DNA of 64,000 nucleotides from Tubulanus polymorphus (GCF_964204645.1 NC_134028.1:8597001-8661000); one strand, 5' to 3'. Shown: positions 1-38,923, numbered from the stretch's first letter. A program made the numbers and translations. Notes: a model not told the origin generated them from the sequence alone.

Positions 1-77
1 GTTTCCTCAGTTGCAGATATTTTGGGCCACCTGTTTATCTTTTTTTTCGATTAATTTGTTTCTCTTCGTTATTTCAG

Positions 78-26784
<26,707 letters not shown>

Positions 26785-28560
26785 TCGTTACCATGACAAT
26801 AGCCGCTTACCTTGTTGATATAATATATACGTATATTACATATATATGTATGTATATAGATATATATGTATATATATTTATATAGATATATAAATATGTG
26901 TATGTATATGAATTGTGATATATTCCAGAATACTTGATAAATCGTCACCTTAATTAATGCATGCTGCCGGGACGTAATCTGTTAGAACCGGTCGTATGTT
27001 GTCGCAATAATCGAGAATGATGCGATACGCAGAATCAAAAACGAATGAATGTATACTAGATGCGTATAAGTATTAGCCCTAGATCTTTATATTTGAAATC
27101 TGGAACCGTCGTGTTGGGGATAGGTGTTTCGGGGGGAAAAAATTCTGGGGGGACGTCGTCGTCGTCGAATGAACACATCGCGCGACGAGGGACCAGCGCT
27201 CGATCTCGTGTACACCGTTAATACCTATCTCTCTTTTCGACAATCCGCCGGGGGCTCTGCTGATCTTTCAAGAAATATAAACCCCTTATTCTGCTAGAGA
27301 ACGGCGCATTTTCCGTAATTGATTTGCCGCCGCCGCGACCGGTTACGAATTTTCGCGGCGCGACGGTGGCGACGAATTTTTTTTTTTTCCCGTTTATTTT
27401 TCGGTTCGATACGGATCCGGCGAATCCTGTAGTAGTACGTACGCGGATGGGAAAAAAAAAAACCTGGCTGGATCGAGGTAGTCTTCCATTAGGCTGTCGA
27501 TAGGCTTTTATCGCGTTGTTGTAACGTTGTTATTCGTGATCGTCCGCGAGACTACCGAAAAGCGGAACGAGTTATCGTCGTGTTATTCGCTTGAAAATAG
27601 CTAGGCCGCGTTTCTCACACGGTAGTTTACGTAGCGAACTGTTGAAACTGCTATGGTTGCAGTCCTACGGAAGTCCGGTCTAATTATTACTATTATTTAC
27701 TAATTAATTTAGTTACTTGATTATGATAATTGATGAATAGCTAACGATATTTACTACTATTGATTTTATATATCTTCCTAGTGGCCAATTATAGTATCTC
27801 TTATTATGTGACTACGTTGTTGATATGTCATTTCGAGATTACGACTGGTCTCTTTGATATATCGAGATGAAGCCATCGACATTATCTACACGTCGCTTGT
27901 AGTGTACTGGATGATGAATTATATGAATATTACAATTACTATTATTATAATTATTATTATTATTAATTATTATCTAACGTCTGTATATTTTTGTGTGAAT
28001 ACCAAGCTCTAATGTGTGCTAATAGAATAGATACCTTGTACGAACCCCTCCTCTCTCTCTCTATCGCTCTCCGAGAGACGACTCCATCCCCCTAATTCGG
28101 TAATATCGATTACAAACCACCTTAAATCATAAAAAAACGGGCTGATGATACGGATGGAAAAATGTATCGTTTAGATATTAGAATTTTTTACCTCCGTTTA
28201 AAAACTTCTATCTGCGGTGGTTTGTTTTAAAAACGTGCGAATTAATCGGTTCCCTATTTTTATACAAAAACTTTCAAAACGCCAATTTTTCGATTTTCAT
28301 TTCCACAACTGCGTTCAATCGGGTTTCGTTCGTATGATTAGCGTCGATGAATGCTCCATCTATCGGTGTTCGACGGCACTGATTATTCAAACGAATCCCT
28401 TTTGTGTATGAGAATTAGCTGCGTCTAAATATTCTCTGTCAGTCTTCAGTTTTATTTTTGAGCTTTATCGTGTAGGCCATCGATAATTATACAAACCGTG
28501 CGCAACCATTAGTTGCTGTATCAAGAAATGAAATAAAAATTCCTTCATAATAACTGGATG
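26785..28560 (+). other. Myosin 3' UTR
   Basis: No coding potential from the TGA to a canonical AATAAA at 28532-28537, which is followed by a GT/T-rich stretch (28561-28590). It includes a (TA)-rich start, a CG-rich block near 27150-27450 and a CT-rich run near 28050. The exact cleavage site is inferred. Confidence 0.6.
28532..28537 (+). terminator. Polyadenylation signal of myosin gene
   Basis: AATAAA with a downstream GGTTGTCTCGATGATTTTTT-type U/GU-rich element about 25 nt later. It is the best signal downstream of the stop codon. Confidence 0.55.
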
Positions 28561-29950
28561 GTTGTCTCGATGATTTTTTGAGGTAGTTTATTTTGTCTCG
28601 TGTATGTTACAGTAGATTCCCAACTGTAATTGATAAGGACCATTTATAGAGGAGCCGTATTAACTTGGTGTTGAATCAGTAAAATGAAGAGGTAGATGCA
28701 GTAGACTCCGCCCGAGTCGGATCCGATCAACTCTGTTAACCGCTAAATAATTTTTGTGATTTTATGAAATACATGACATCCAGCTCGGATATCACTCAAG
28801 TCGGACACATTTTTACGGTTCCTAAAGACCTGATTGAAGTCTGTCTACTGTAGTACTGTAATCTACCTGATGAAGCTTCTAACTTGCGTTTGATATAGGT
28901 GATGATTATATGAAAATCTGGTTGATATTAAGTCCTTATGTCAACGAAAAAGAATGAGTTGGATTGGGCAAATTTGTTCTCTGAAGAATGTTGGCCTTTG
29001 CGAGCAGTGGTATTATAAAGGGATGGCGTTTTAATGGAATTGGCTGTTCCTTACACTGAGAAAGTCGTCTTTTTAGTTTGATTACTTGTTTGATAGATTT
29101 GGGAGCCAAGTAATCCAGCTCCAATGACATCGAAAATGAACAGAATTTCACTGCGTAAGATGAGAAAAAACTTTTATTTCACCAGACTTAACAAAGCTTT
29201 ACGGAGACATCAATACAATTTAGATTCCTGCAAAAGAATATACCCCAGTATTTATTGAATGATTTTGTTTCATTTACCAACGCTCAAACCCGTTACGGTG
29301 TTCGAGAAACAACACAAAATTATTAGAAAAAATCGACTTCGTTAAATCAACGAAGAAAAGTGATACAAAGCAATGACAGATATGTACATAGGGGTACAAA
29401 TGATAATCGAGACCAATTATTAAGTATATAAATATCATTTTTAAAGACTTACAAAATAATGCAAGATCTTGAGGTGCGATTTGAAAGGTTAGTTCCAATA
29501 GGTCATTTTCAAAATCACACCTGATAGAAATTCTTTCAAATACAAGTGATGGTTTTCGGAAGAACAGGATAGTATAGAATGAAATAGAAGTTCAAACTCT
29601 AGCCAAATGATTGCTGTACATAGAGGATTATAATAAATACTGTACGTACATAGTACCAGGGTAGTTCAATTGACACTAAGTAATTAACAGAAACATTACA
29701 CACTGAAATAGGGGAAATATAAAATGAAACTCTTCGCATAATTCAACTTATCACAATCAGAGCAGTCTCTGTATATTGACGTCTAATTAAACACTTGCTC
29801 AGATAAGATGATTTATTACTCTCCTATACCATTTCCATGCTATGCTGAGGGAAGAAATGATATTGTCTACAAATATATCAAAATATAACAAGGTTAACAG
29901 TCCTTAACATGGTTAAACAAGTATATGAATGCATAAATCATAAAACAGCA
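28551..29950. other. Intergenic interval
   Basis: Apart from the CAGTAGAC MITE I see no gene, only AT-rich sequence and non-conserved short ORFs. Confidence 0.7.
28699..28850. mobile_element. MITE, CAGTAGAC ends
   Basis: Ends CAGTAGACTCC and GTCTGTCTACTG are inverted. Its right half (ACTCAAGTCGGACACATTTT) recurs at 51560-51625. Confidence 0.6.
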
Positions 29951-30021
29951 TGCATCGGCCGGGAATCGAACCCGGGCCCCCCGCGTGGCAGGCGAGAATT
30001 CTACCACTGAACCACCGATGC
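29951..30021 (-). tRNA. tRNA-Gly (GCC)
   Basis: On the minus strand: 7-bp acceptor GCATCGG/CCGATGC, D-arm TGGTTCAGTGG (A box), anticodon GCC in the loop of CTCGCCTGCCACGCGGG, T-arm GGTTCGATTCC (B box), discriminator A. 71 nt, the usual length for animal Gly-GCC. A TTTT run follows about 6 nt downstream. The body is identical to the plus-strand copy at 46752. Confidence 0.97.
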
Positions 30022-31139
30022 TCACACTTATATGGTGAGAATATCATCAACTACTGTATAAACGTCGAGTGCTGCCATTAACTATATCAACGATAAATAT
30101 GTGAACTAACTTTGTTCCACAATATACACGGCGGCGTGTGAGTGTTTGTCACGTATATACTTGTTATATTTTTTAAAGGCAAGTTTATATTTGCTGTTAA
30201 TTGTAAATATTGTATACTTTATATAAGTCTCCCTCCATGTACCATAGAAATGGTTGGAGTGTAATCCTATTCGCCATCTATAAGGGCAGCTCCTGATGCA
30301 AGTAACAGCGATCTATATTACTCGGCATGCCTCAGTAGGAAAATAGGCAAGTCCAAGTATCAGGAGGTTAATACAATGTGAAATAATTCATTTAAGGAAT
30401 TTCGGTCAAATCAAGATGTACTCGTCTAAGGCGTGTTATCACAATACATAGACCAGTATACAACACGTTTTCGCGTCGAAAGAATGATACCTTCTTCTCC
30501 TAATCGGCTGAGTCACTTTTGTAAACTGCAATAAGATTTGTAATCAGTTCGTTTCTGCAGCTTTAGGGTCTGTTATGGCTAGTCTGATCATGATTTAAAA
30601 AAAGAAGTAATGTAAGGGTAGGCGGGTCGACTTTTAACCCAGCAGTAGCCTAGAGGAGAAACAATTACCGGTATCCATTTGACCATGGACTCTAAAACGA
30701 GTCCATGATTTAACCTTATAAATGTGCTATGATATCTCATGGCTATGATGGGGTGAAGACATTCCTAAACTCTTATTCCATTGCCCCTTCCCTATGATGC
30801 TTACAAAGAATGCAAGGTATACCATATATCATACACTAAAATCTAATCAATAATTTCAAACTGCGGAACTAACGTTATATTTAATTATCGCGATGTGAAT
30901 GAGTTGTTCTCTTTACCTATTAAAACATATCGACTTGTTTGCTTACGGTGAATATTTCATGGTTTTCAGTAGAAACAAATTGAAAACAATAAAACTTATT
31001 CTTTATTTGCGGAATCATTAATTCATAACTATTGAATAGGAGCTACTTAAACAGTAGAAACCGAATATCGACAATATTAAAACTGTAGAACTAACCGTAT
31101 TCCTTGGAAATCGAGTTTCGAAACGATCTTAACAGAATC

Positions 31140-31345
31140 TGGTGGGGCACACAAAAACAAGACTCCCAAATTGGTATAGCACATGAAGAAACATTCTAGG
31201 CGGGCGCGCAATCTGATAAGGTTGGCAATGGAGCCATCCTGACTTTGGTTCGCAATGACCCTGAATCAGTGGACCTGACGATGATCTCTAGTGAGAGTTT
31301 GAAACGTCGTGTATTTTGATTTTAATTCTTGATAAATAAAATGCG
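31140..31345 (+). mobile_element. Possible retroelement 3' tail
   Basis: Ends with GACGATGAT-CTCT-AGTG-AGAG-TTTGAAACGTC (31277-31308), then T-rich sequence and AATAAAATG. This hairpin-plus-AATAAA arrangement resembles 3' ends of Penelope-like or LINE elements. No reverse transcriptase in reach. Confidence 0.35.
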
Positions 31346-32781
31346 TTTTTAATCTTTTAAATTTTTTATATACGTTGGGCTTTTTGAATTTATTATTGGT
31401 CCGAATCAAGGGTTTTGGTGTCGTTTTCTTTCTAACAAAATTCCTATTCATCTATAGGCCTAGCTTAGGTCACGCTGAAAAGTGAAAAGTTGCGTTTTTT
31501 GTTTTTGTTATCTATTTTTGGTCATCATCGAGTTTCTTTGCGTCAGGCAAAGACCTATAGTGGCTATGTTGCTCCCATGGGTCTTTCACCTCAATCGTTG
31601 GCGTGGTTGACGATTGCATCGACACACTTGCTTGTACTCTGGTTTAAAAGCCTTATTACATATAAGAGATAAAAAGAGATAACATTTAAAAGAACTACGG
31701 TTCACGATTTGCCTGCGTCGGAAAGGAGCAAGAAGGAAAAATGAAAAATGAAAAGAACTCAACCACAGCGGCTCATCGAGAGAATTGTGTGTGGTACCGT
31801 ACACGAAGACAATGTGGCGCTCTTGTGACAAATCACCGCGTTCTTAATGTATTCGTTTAAACTGATGTAATTATCTTGGCTGTTAGGAGATCAAATATTG
31901 TAATTGGAAATATGAAATATGAAAATTAGGAGTGCGTGTAAACCTTGTTAGTCGGGCTCAATAAGGATTTACTTCACATTACCGCATAATACCAGAATAT
32001 CCGTTAATTATCTACATATCGCGAGATATCGCGGTACTTAGTACCACCGCAAATCTACGTCAGCTGTCTCCCAGATCTTATCACTTATCACAATGAGTTA
32101 TGGACAAGGATAAGATAATGCTATTCTCGCGCGCTATCCGGCGTAATAGGGTTGGTAGATGATGCCGGCAACCAGTCTCATCAATCGTACATTATGGACC
32201 GGGAATTAGTCCATAGTTGATCCTGGCAATAACGCAGCTAGTTCGGTATTTATTAGCGTTTGATCCATCTTTTAACTCCGCGAATACTCAATAATCCGGA
32301 CACAATTAACACAGAAACAGCCCATGTTATTCATGTTGGCACAAAATGTCAGTACAACGGTCGATGACGGATCTCACTTATCTGTTCTCGGTTATAAAAT
32401 GGAAATTAATAGTCAAGTCATTTTAGAACAGATTAATTCAATATTACACTCGGTGTGAACCGTCCGTAATTTATTCAACACCCGCTTATTTCACTGATCA
32501 AATTAAGATAGATTTGCCAATCCAAATTTACCACAAAGGGACGGGTTTAGAGTAGTTGTTTGACTAATAGAACCTGCACGACGGGGTCATATTGGACGTA
32601 AAATTGTTAGTTAAATATCAATCAAATGATTACTGGATTTCATACTAACACCCTTGCCTTCTGGACTCAAACATGTTCAGTTTGGGGGATGTATCAAAAC
32701 CGAGAGCGATTCTTAGAAATCTCTATCAAGCGCGAGTCGCGATATCGATCAGACACCTGCCTACATACTTGGTTATGCCAT

Positions 32782-32824
32782 AACCATGGACGTATAAACT
32801 ATCATAGTTTATACGTCCATGGTT
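32782..32824. repeat. 43-nt palindrome
   Basis: Two perfect 21-nt arms around a single central base (CCATGGACGTATAAACTAT on the left). Imperfect pairing continues outward to CTTGG and CCAAG. It could be a foldback element. Confidence 0.9.
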
Positions 32825-32880
32825 GTGCCAAGTCTGGATTCAAGCTGGACTTGTACGTAGATAGATGACTACCGTGCAAG

Positions 32881-32927
32881 GTCTAACCTTGGAGTAATAA
32901 TTTCAAATAATTGCTCCAAGGTCTAAC
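32881..32927. mobile_element. 33-nt hairpin insertion with 7-bp duplication
   Basis: Hairpin 32888-32920 starts CTTGGAGTAAT and ends ATTGCTCCAAG, flanked on both sides by GTCTAAC (32881-32887, 32921-32927). Same length and ends as the element at 53949-53981. Confidence 0.75.
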
Positions 32928-33250
32928 GAACCATCGAATGCTGTTTCGTATTACCAAAGTGATACACTTCAAGATAGCAGCAGCCAGCCAAGTCAAATAC
33001 GCTACTTTATTAAACTCGCGTTAATACTAAATTAGGAAGCAATAAAACTAACTTGATTGAATTCAATTTTTCCAGTAAATTAGATGTGAATAGTAACTGT
33101 TATACGAAGCGAATAATTAAATCTTGGGATGTTTTTATAGTTAATTTTTTCGATGATACGTACATTGCGAGAATAGGATTGAGTTTATTGTAAAGTTGAG
33201 TATAGCCTGAAGCGATATGTCATCTATAACTCATCTATTCCTCCCATTGG

Positions 33251-33345
33251 ACAGCGATAATGAACCGTAGCCACGCCCATCGCAGCTGTCGCATCGATGT
33301 CACCACCGGGAAGATGAGCCGACTGCCCCGGCATCGCGAGTAAGT
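33251..33345. promoter_or_regulatory. GC-rich island, regulatory or orphan exon
   Basis: A GC-rich patch in AT-rich surroundings, with CCATTGG at its left edge, GCCACGCCC (GC box), CAGCTG and many CpGs. The minus strand is open as MPGQSAHLPGGDIDATAAM then GVATVHYRCPMGGIDEL and a stop, with no convincing splice acceptor. The plus strand has a 27-codon ORF. Identity unknown. Confidence 0.3.
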
Positions 33346-34027
33346 GTGCGTCTTTTAGGGAGAACAACCTAAAAAGACTTGCTTAATCTCGGTTTATTTA
33401 CTTCTGAAATATGTAAAACTGACTTGCGGTACTTTCTTTTAAAATGATATAGATGGAATGTACTTAATGTACGTCTAGACGTAAAAGTGAATATTTAAGC
33501 ATTCGCAAGTTTTAGGACTTCAAAACATAGAATTTAAGAAAAAAAAAACAAACAAACAGAATCTTATTTTTCAAAAACTTCAAGTTCACTTTGGGCCTTC
33601 ATAGCGAGTTAGTCCACGGTTGTGTGAACTAACGTGTGATACTCACGACTTCGATCCAAGTCGAATTGATTGATGCAAACAGGATTCTGTAATCATATTG
33701 ACAATGATTACCTTTTCTACTGGTAATATCCTCTCAATCAATGTGGTTTTAATGTGACGAAAATCGAGCTGTTGACTTCACGGCTTCGTAGATGTTCGAG
33801 TTACTTCTGCTTTGTTGTATTTCCAGATGAAATAATAAGAAGCAACGACATTTTCTTATAACGTTTCGATATGATATTTATTCATCCCCTGCGGCGATGC
33901 AGTCGAAAAAATCCAACAGATTTCATCGTTACAATAAATTCCTGCCATTTTATATCAGATGTAACATAATTACCGGGTATCGCGACTCGCAGTCAATTGC
34001 GTCGGGTTCCACTGACGCCCGCTTACC

Positions 34028-34041
34028 ACGCCACCTAGTGA
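34028..34041 (-). promoter_or_regulatory. CTCF-like motif
   Basis: ACGCCACCTAGTGA matches the reverse CTCF core GCGCCMYCTRSTGG except at its two ends. Single motif; occupancy unknown. Confidence 0.3.
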
Positions 34042-34080
34042 TCAACGTCTCCCAGACAACAATGGCGGTCTTTTATTCGC

Positions 34081-34140
34081 GACGATCGAGATTTTATCTC
34101 GAAACGTCGTCAATTGATGAGACTTGTAATTAAATAAAAA
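34081..34140 (+). mobile_element. Retroelement tail hairpin
   Basis: GACGA-TCGAGAT-TTT-ATCTCGA-AACGTC forms a strong nested hairpin, followed by AATTAAATAAAAAAAAC. Same outline as 31277-31308. Confidence 0.35.
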
Positions 34141-36026
34141 AAACATCCACGCAAACTGTTAACCAACTCGTGTTTTATGAGCATCAAACCGGCATTAGAT
34201 CTTATCTGAGCGAGTTGTTTGACTCGTCGAAATGAAAAGGTCGCCATCTTTGTGTCGAAAATCTCGAGAACAAACTTTGTAAAACACACTCAAACGGCGC
34301 AATAATTGAATCTTTCTTTGTAGAAATAGCAAAACAGACTCGAATCGAATTGAATGAATCTAAATCAAGGAAACACCGTCGCAAATAATTCCGGAGAGAA
34401 AAGAAGATGAAGGGATTTTGGCCCGGTAGTTCATTTGAAACGATCAGATTTTCAGGTCATGTTTGCGAGTCTTAGATTAAATATTCAAAGCGTTACTACA
34501 ACTTGTGTCTTTGAAAACTTGTTACCATTTTCTATCAATTTTCCGTCGACATGAAAGAACTGAGCGAACGGCAGAGACCCGCGAAGCGCAAAATTGTCGC
34601 CGCATATGATACCGAATCATCACCATCATCATCATCAGAAAACAATCAAAGAATCCCCGATTTCAGCGTCTGTTGACAAGTTATTTCTTTTTATATCGAT
34701 ACGGCAACTTTCTCGTCTGCTACTTGAATAATTACCCGGATAATGGAAATCCCCAGTCTTCGGTAATTTCCGTAGCATTCCGTCATCAGTAAATTGACTC
34801 GACAGTCGGGCAGCAATCAATGCTGATTGACTTTGAAGTAGGAAATAGATATTCTTTAGATGTTTGTGTCCATCAGTGTTTGGGCGAGGATTGGTTTAGT
34901 TTTGCTGTCGGTCTTTCATTCCAGGTAATATTCCCGGCACATCAACCACGAGGCTCACCCATAGAAAACAATTTCTATGCAAATACCTCGTGGGTAGTCA
35001 ACCCTTGTGATCTTCCGAACCAAAGTGTCAAATTAAGCAAGAAAAATGGGATGACCGAATCTCTAGTTAGTTACAGCGCAGACACTGGGGAAAATACTGA
35101 AATCCATTAGTCGTGACGTCACTGGTTGTGATTGTGTCAGCCATTAACTGGCAAATTCATCACTTTTACTTGTTTTATTACCCTACCTTAGTTACATCTA
35201 CTTTACCAATTACTACCCTTTACTGAGTGAAAGCCTTCACATCAGAGTAACCCCAATCTTCTTTTGTGACATTTTGACTTCGGATGAGAAACGTCGCCTT
35301 TTCGTATCAATTACTCGTCTCATCAAATACGATGTCCAAGCTGCCACTTAGAAACTATTTCGCCTCTTCGCTATCGGATTTTACTAGATTGGTTTTTTTG
35401 TGTCGGAGAATCAAAGGTCGTTTATACATCTACTGCTACGATTCGGATATATAGACTTCGACCTCAATAGATTCGGAAAATTGATTTCTACTTCAAGCAA
35501 ATGAAGAACAGATGGTGCTCCAGTGACATACGTCACAGATAGTGACACTATAATTAGGTAGTGTCATTATTTCTTGAGTAAATTAAAGAAAGTGCACCTT
35601 CAGGGTACGATTTACATTAGAAATTACTATCAGTAGGTTTTGTTACCAGTTACTGTAAAAAAAAACAATGCTGACACGACCGTACTGGTGCCCCACTTAA
35701 ACCACTTATGTGTGAGAATCTCCTTAGCAATATGATAATAGAAGCCGCATAAAAACACCAATATTTGATTGATTTAATGAAATTGTGCTATCTCATGCTC
35801 AATGCTGGAGTAATCATAACCACAGGCGGCGGGACATTACTAAGGAACATCATTCATGGTATGATTCTTATGCGTAATATCCTTGGAGTACCTTGATGAT
35901 TATTACTCTAAAGACGTGTCAGAAATCCGTCAACTGATTTAAGGTGATCCGACTAGGTTCGAATGCACGCGCTCTGGAGGATGGCATAATAACACGGTGG
36001 GTGTAAGTTGAATGATCCAGGGGGCG

Positions 36027-36042
36027 CACGTGTCGACACGTG
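36027..36042. promoter_or_regulatory. Palindromic double E-box
   Basis: CACGTGTCGACACGTG is a perfect 16-bp palindrome with two CACGTG boxes. A plausible bHLH or bHLH-ZIP binding site in intergenic DNA. Confidence 0.5.
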
Positions 36043-36425
36043 GCGTTTTATTGAGCATGTGGCGATCGCTTTACGCGGAAATAATGGCGCAATAATTGTT
36101 CAGTGAAGCGAAATGATGTTGACCGATCTTAGCAAATCCCCAGTGGGAGGTTGTGGATCTCAGCGAGATCTAAACACAATTAAACTGTATTAATTCAACA
36201 TTAGAAATTCCCGAGAAAATTCTAGCGGAAATAATTCACGCACGCCCGTTAGCAGCCGTGCCAGTCAGGTAATTATTCAATATATCACGTGGATTGCGGA
36301 TTACTCGAAGGCTGATTTAGAAAAAAACTCGAACGTTTATCAATTTTATTAGTCTAAATCTGAGACTCATCAGAACAATCAATTAGTTTTCTCATTATTA
36401 GATTCCAATGCTAATCAATCAACGG

Positions 36426-36608
36426 GGGCTCGTAGTTGGGGGTGAAAGGCTTAGATCATCCAGTTTCCCCTCATATCCAGATACTTCGATTCTAATCGGC
36501 TATAACTCATAGAATATCCAAAGGATATCCGTGAAATCTTTTTAAATATATTGTACCTGGGATACTGGATGATCTAAAGTCCATCTCAAAACTTCAACTA
36601 CGAGCCCT
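36426..36608. mobile_element. MITE with long terminal inverted repeats
   Basis: GGGCTCGTAGTTG at the left and CAACTACGAGCCC at the right. Similarity continues inward to GATCATCCAGT and ACTGGATGATC, giving imperfect inverted repeats of about 45-50 nt. Confidence 0.8.
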
Positions 36609-36671
36609 GTGAATTATATTCCGGTGATTACAAAGTCTTTAGGGTCAATAGAAAACAAAACGTCGCGGTGA

Positions 36672-36770
36672 ACATTTTAGATCCTTTTTTGTTTTATTTT
36701 ACGTGTATACAAAATATCATTGTTAACATGTTTCGGTTGACCCGTGATGCCTTCATCAGGACGAAATCAA
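36672..36770 (-). mobile_element. Possible Penelope/DIRS-like 3' end
   Basis: Minus strand reads CCTGATGAAGGCATCACGGG, then CAACCGAAACATGTTAAC. The CTGATGA...GAAAC pairing recalls hammerhead-type sequences of Penelope-like elements, but stem II would have only two pairs. Confidence 0.35.
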
Positions 36771-37439
36771 AACTAAGTTACAGACCATACTCTAATCCGA
36801 AAAACAATGAGTACTGATCATTCATTATTCATGCATATCCATTTGAAATATGTTTTCGAAAGTCAATCAATATTGACCCTAGAACGCACCTTTTCGCGTG
36901 CCAAGGGTAGTAATTCTCGGACATTTCCAGTGTTACGCGCATTGGTCGTTCGAATTGGTTTTCTATCGATTCCTCCTTCTGGTGGTGACTCAAGTATCAT
37001 CTCTTCCATTGCAAAAGTCATCGAAGTAGAATCTCCAACCGGGTGAAAGTTCAAGATCTCTGTCATTCAAATAGTCGGAAAAAGATCCGTAAACCCCGCG
37101 AACTAACTGCATCTACAGGAGCCGACTGTCAGTTAGAAACGTTTCTCCGATTCGAGCGATAATTACTTTTTATTCCTTCATAATTGACTTAGACAATTCC
37201 TCGATGTCAACTGTCAATTGTAAGTCCTATTCGTCGTCCGAATCCGTAAAATAAATCCCACCATTTACTCCCGGTTTAAATTAAATACGGTCTGGTGATT
37301 AACACTTGTACCGTTGGTCGATAGAGTCAATTACAGTCGAGTGCCGACATTACCGTATGAGACTGTCACCAAATAAGAACCCCAATTACTCCCAGTAATC
37401 TCTTCAACTGCCTCTACCTCCCTAACTCTCTGATCAACT

Positions 37440-37525
37440 TATTTCCGCAGCCAAATAATTACACATTATTGTCCGCTTGTTAATTATCAATGTAAACAAA
37501 CCGGTTAATTATATTAATTAGGTAT
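37440..37525. promoter_or_regulatory. Candidate enhancer with homeodomain and Fox sites
   Basis: AATAATTAC, GTTAATTATC, TGTAAACA, GTTAATTAT and ATTAATTAG within 86 bp. TAATTA words bind homeodomains and TGTAAACA binds Fox factors. AT-rich DNA makes chance occurrence likely. Confidence 0.25.
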
Positions 37526-38923
37526 GGATAGTTGGAAGGCTTATTGGAAGGTTTGTTAGAACTCTTCAAGACCGAGATCACAGTGGAGTGGTATAAAAGT
37601 CAAGTGTGCTTAGTGTCGATGCCGACTCGATACAAGGGCTATCACGTTAATAAAGTATCGTTCAGTGTAAATGTATTTTTATGCGAAAACAAATAACGAT
37701 ATTATTCGCGCCGAATAATACCAGCCATTACCGACGGTGTCGACCTCGTTAAAATGCTGCCTTCTGTTGTTCTGATAACTCCGCATGTTAAAACGATACG
37801 TGGACCGCTTTACCCGGCCTTACCCACCAGCCCACCCGAGCCCCGTTTGCGTGTCCTTATTTCAATTTTTCAAAACCGTCCGGGAGAGGACCTGCACCAC
37901 CCACTCCGGATTACTAATCAGAAATATTTTTAGAATCTCAATTTATCTAAAAGAAAATATAATTCTCACTGCGAAATTAAGTAAAATCTATCCGAATTCA
38001 GTGAAAAGTGTTCCAGTGGTGATTTGGAAAAAACCAACTGGAGCAGATTACTTTTTCTCATCATATTTTTATACATATGTAGCCTATATATCTTTGCATT
38101 GTCTGAAGGATTTCCTCTTAAATATGATTACTAATGTAAATGCGTCGCTGTTAGTAAGGACGTGATGAGATATTCATTAAGATCACTCGATGTTGGATGT
38201 TGCTGGAGCTGGTGAATATATTTTACCTGCTTCAGATACATCGTTAACAGACGCTGAAGTGATTACCATAACGAGGCTACATCCATGCAGGCGACTTCCT
38301 TAAAGCTGCGCGTCGTACAGAAATTAATGTCATTTTCTAGAACGTTTTACGCATCAGTGACTCCGATCTATTCCTCGCTCTCCGGGGACGATGGCATAAA
38401 AGGAACAAAATAATTAGGTATGCACGACGGACAGATAGTAAACCACTTGAATAAATCAAGGTTTAAAGGTTGTTTTAAAGCTTTGCTTGCAGATGGGACT
38501 AGGAATTATTGGGATTACATTGTAACGGTTTTACTAATACCCGAATGACACCGACAAAATCTCCCATACCCGTTCACTTCTGCCGTTTGATAGATTCATT
38601 AACCTTTGTTAGTCGTCACGTTTACGATCGCTAATCCCCGGATTGAAACGAGCTTAATAGTAAAACCGGTATATTCTTAACGAAAACATTATGTTATTTA
38701 GAGTGTTATCTTTTGTAATTCTAGATCCATTATTCTGCCAGTTAAAAATGTCTGCGCGTCAATTAACTCCCTCTTTGTCTCGTATGATTCTGCGGTGAAT
38801 ATAGACGTATGTATACTTATGACGTTGTTAATTACAGCCTTGTCACAACTCCAAGGTCTGACTGTGGGCCTACGTTCTCCCACCGAAACAAACCATGAAA
38901 CGTGTCTTCTCGTTACAAGAAGG

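Larger units (their letters stand above)
30022..36420. other. Gene-poor intergenic interval
   Basis: No conserved protein coding seen. Contains retroelement-tail hairpins (31277, 34081), two palindromes (32782, 32888), a GC-rich island (33250-33340) and an E-box palindrome at 36027. A 42-codon ATG ORF at 34551 is Ser-rich and unconvincing. Confidence 0.65.

Noticed and set aside
30684-30707. Hairpin CATGGACTC-loop-GAGTCCATG
   Set aside because: Only 9-bp arms; common by chance in 64 kb.
34551-34679. 42-codon ATG ORF with a Ser run
   Set aside because: No homology recognised, no context, simple-sequence Ser stretch.
36690-36770. Functional hammerhead ribozyme
   Set aside because: CTGATGA and GAAAC are present, but stem II would have only two base pairs.
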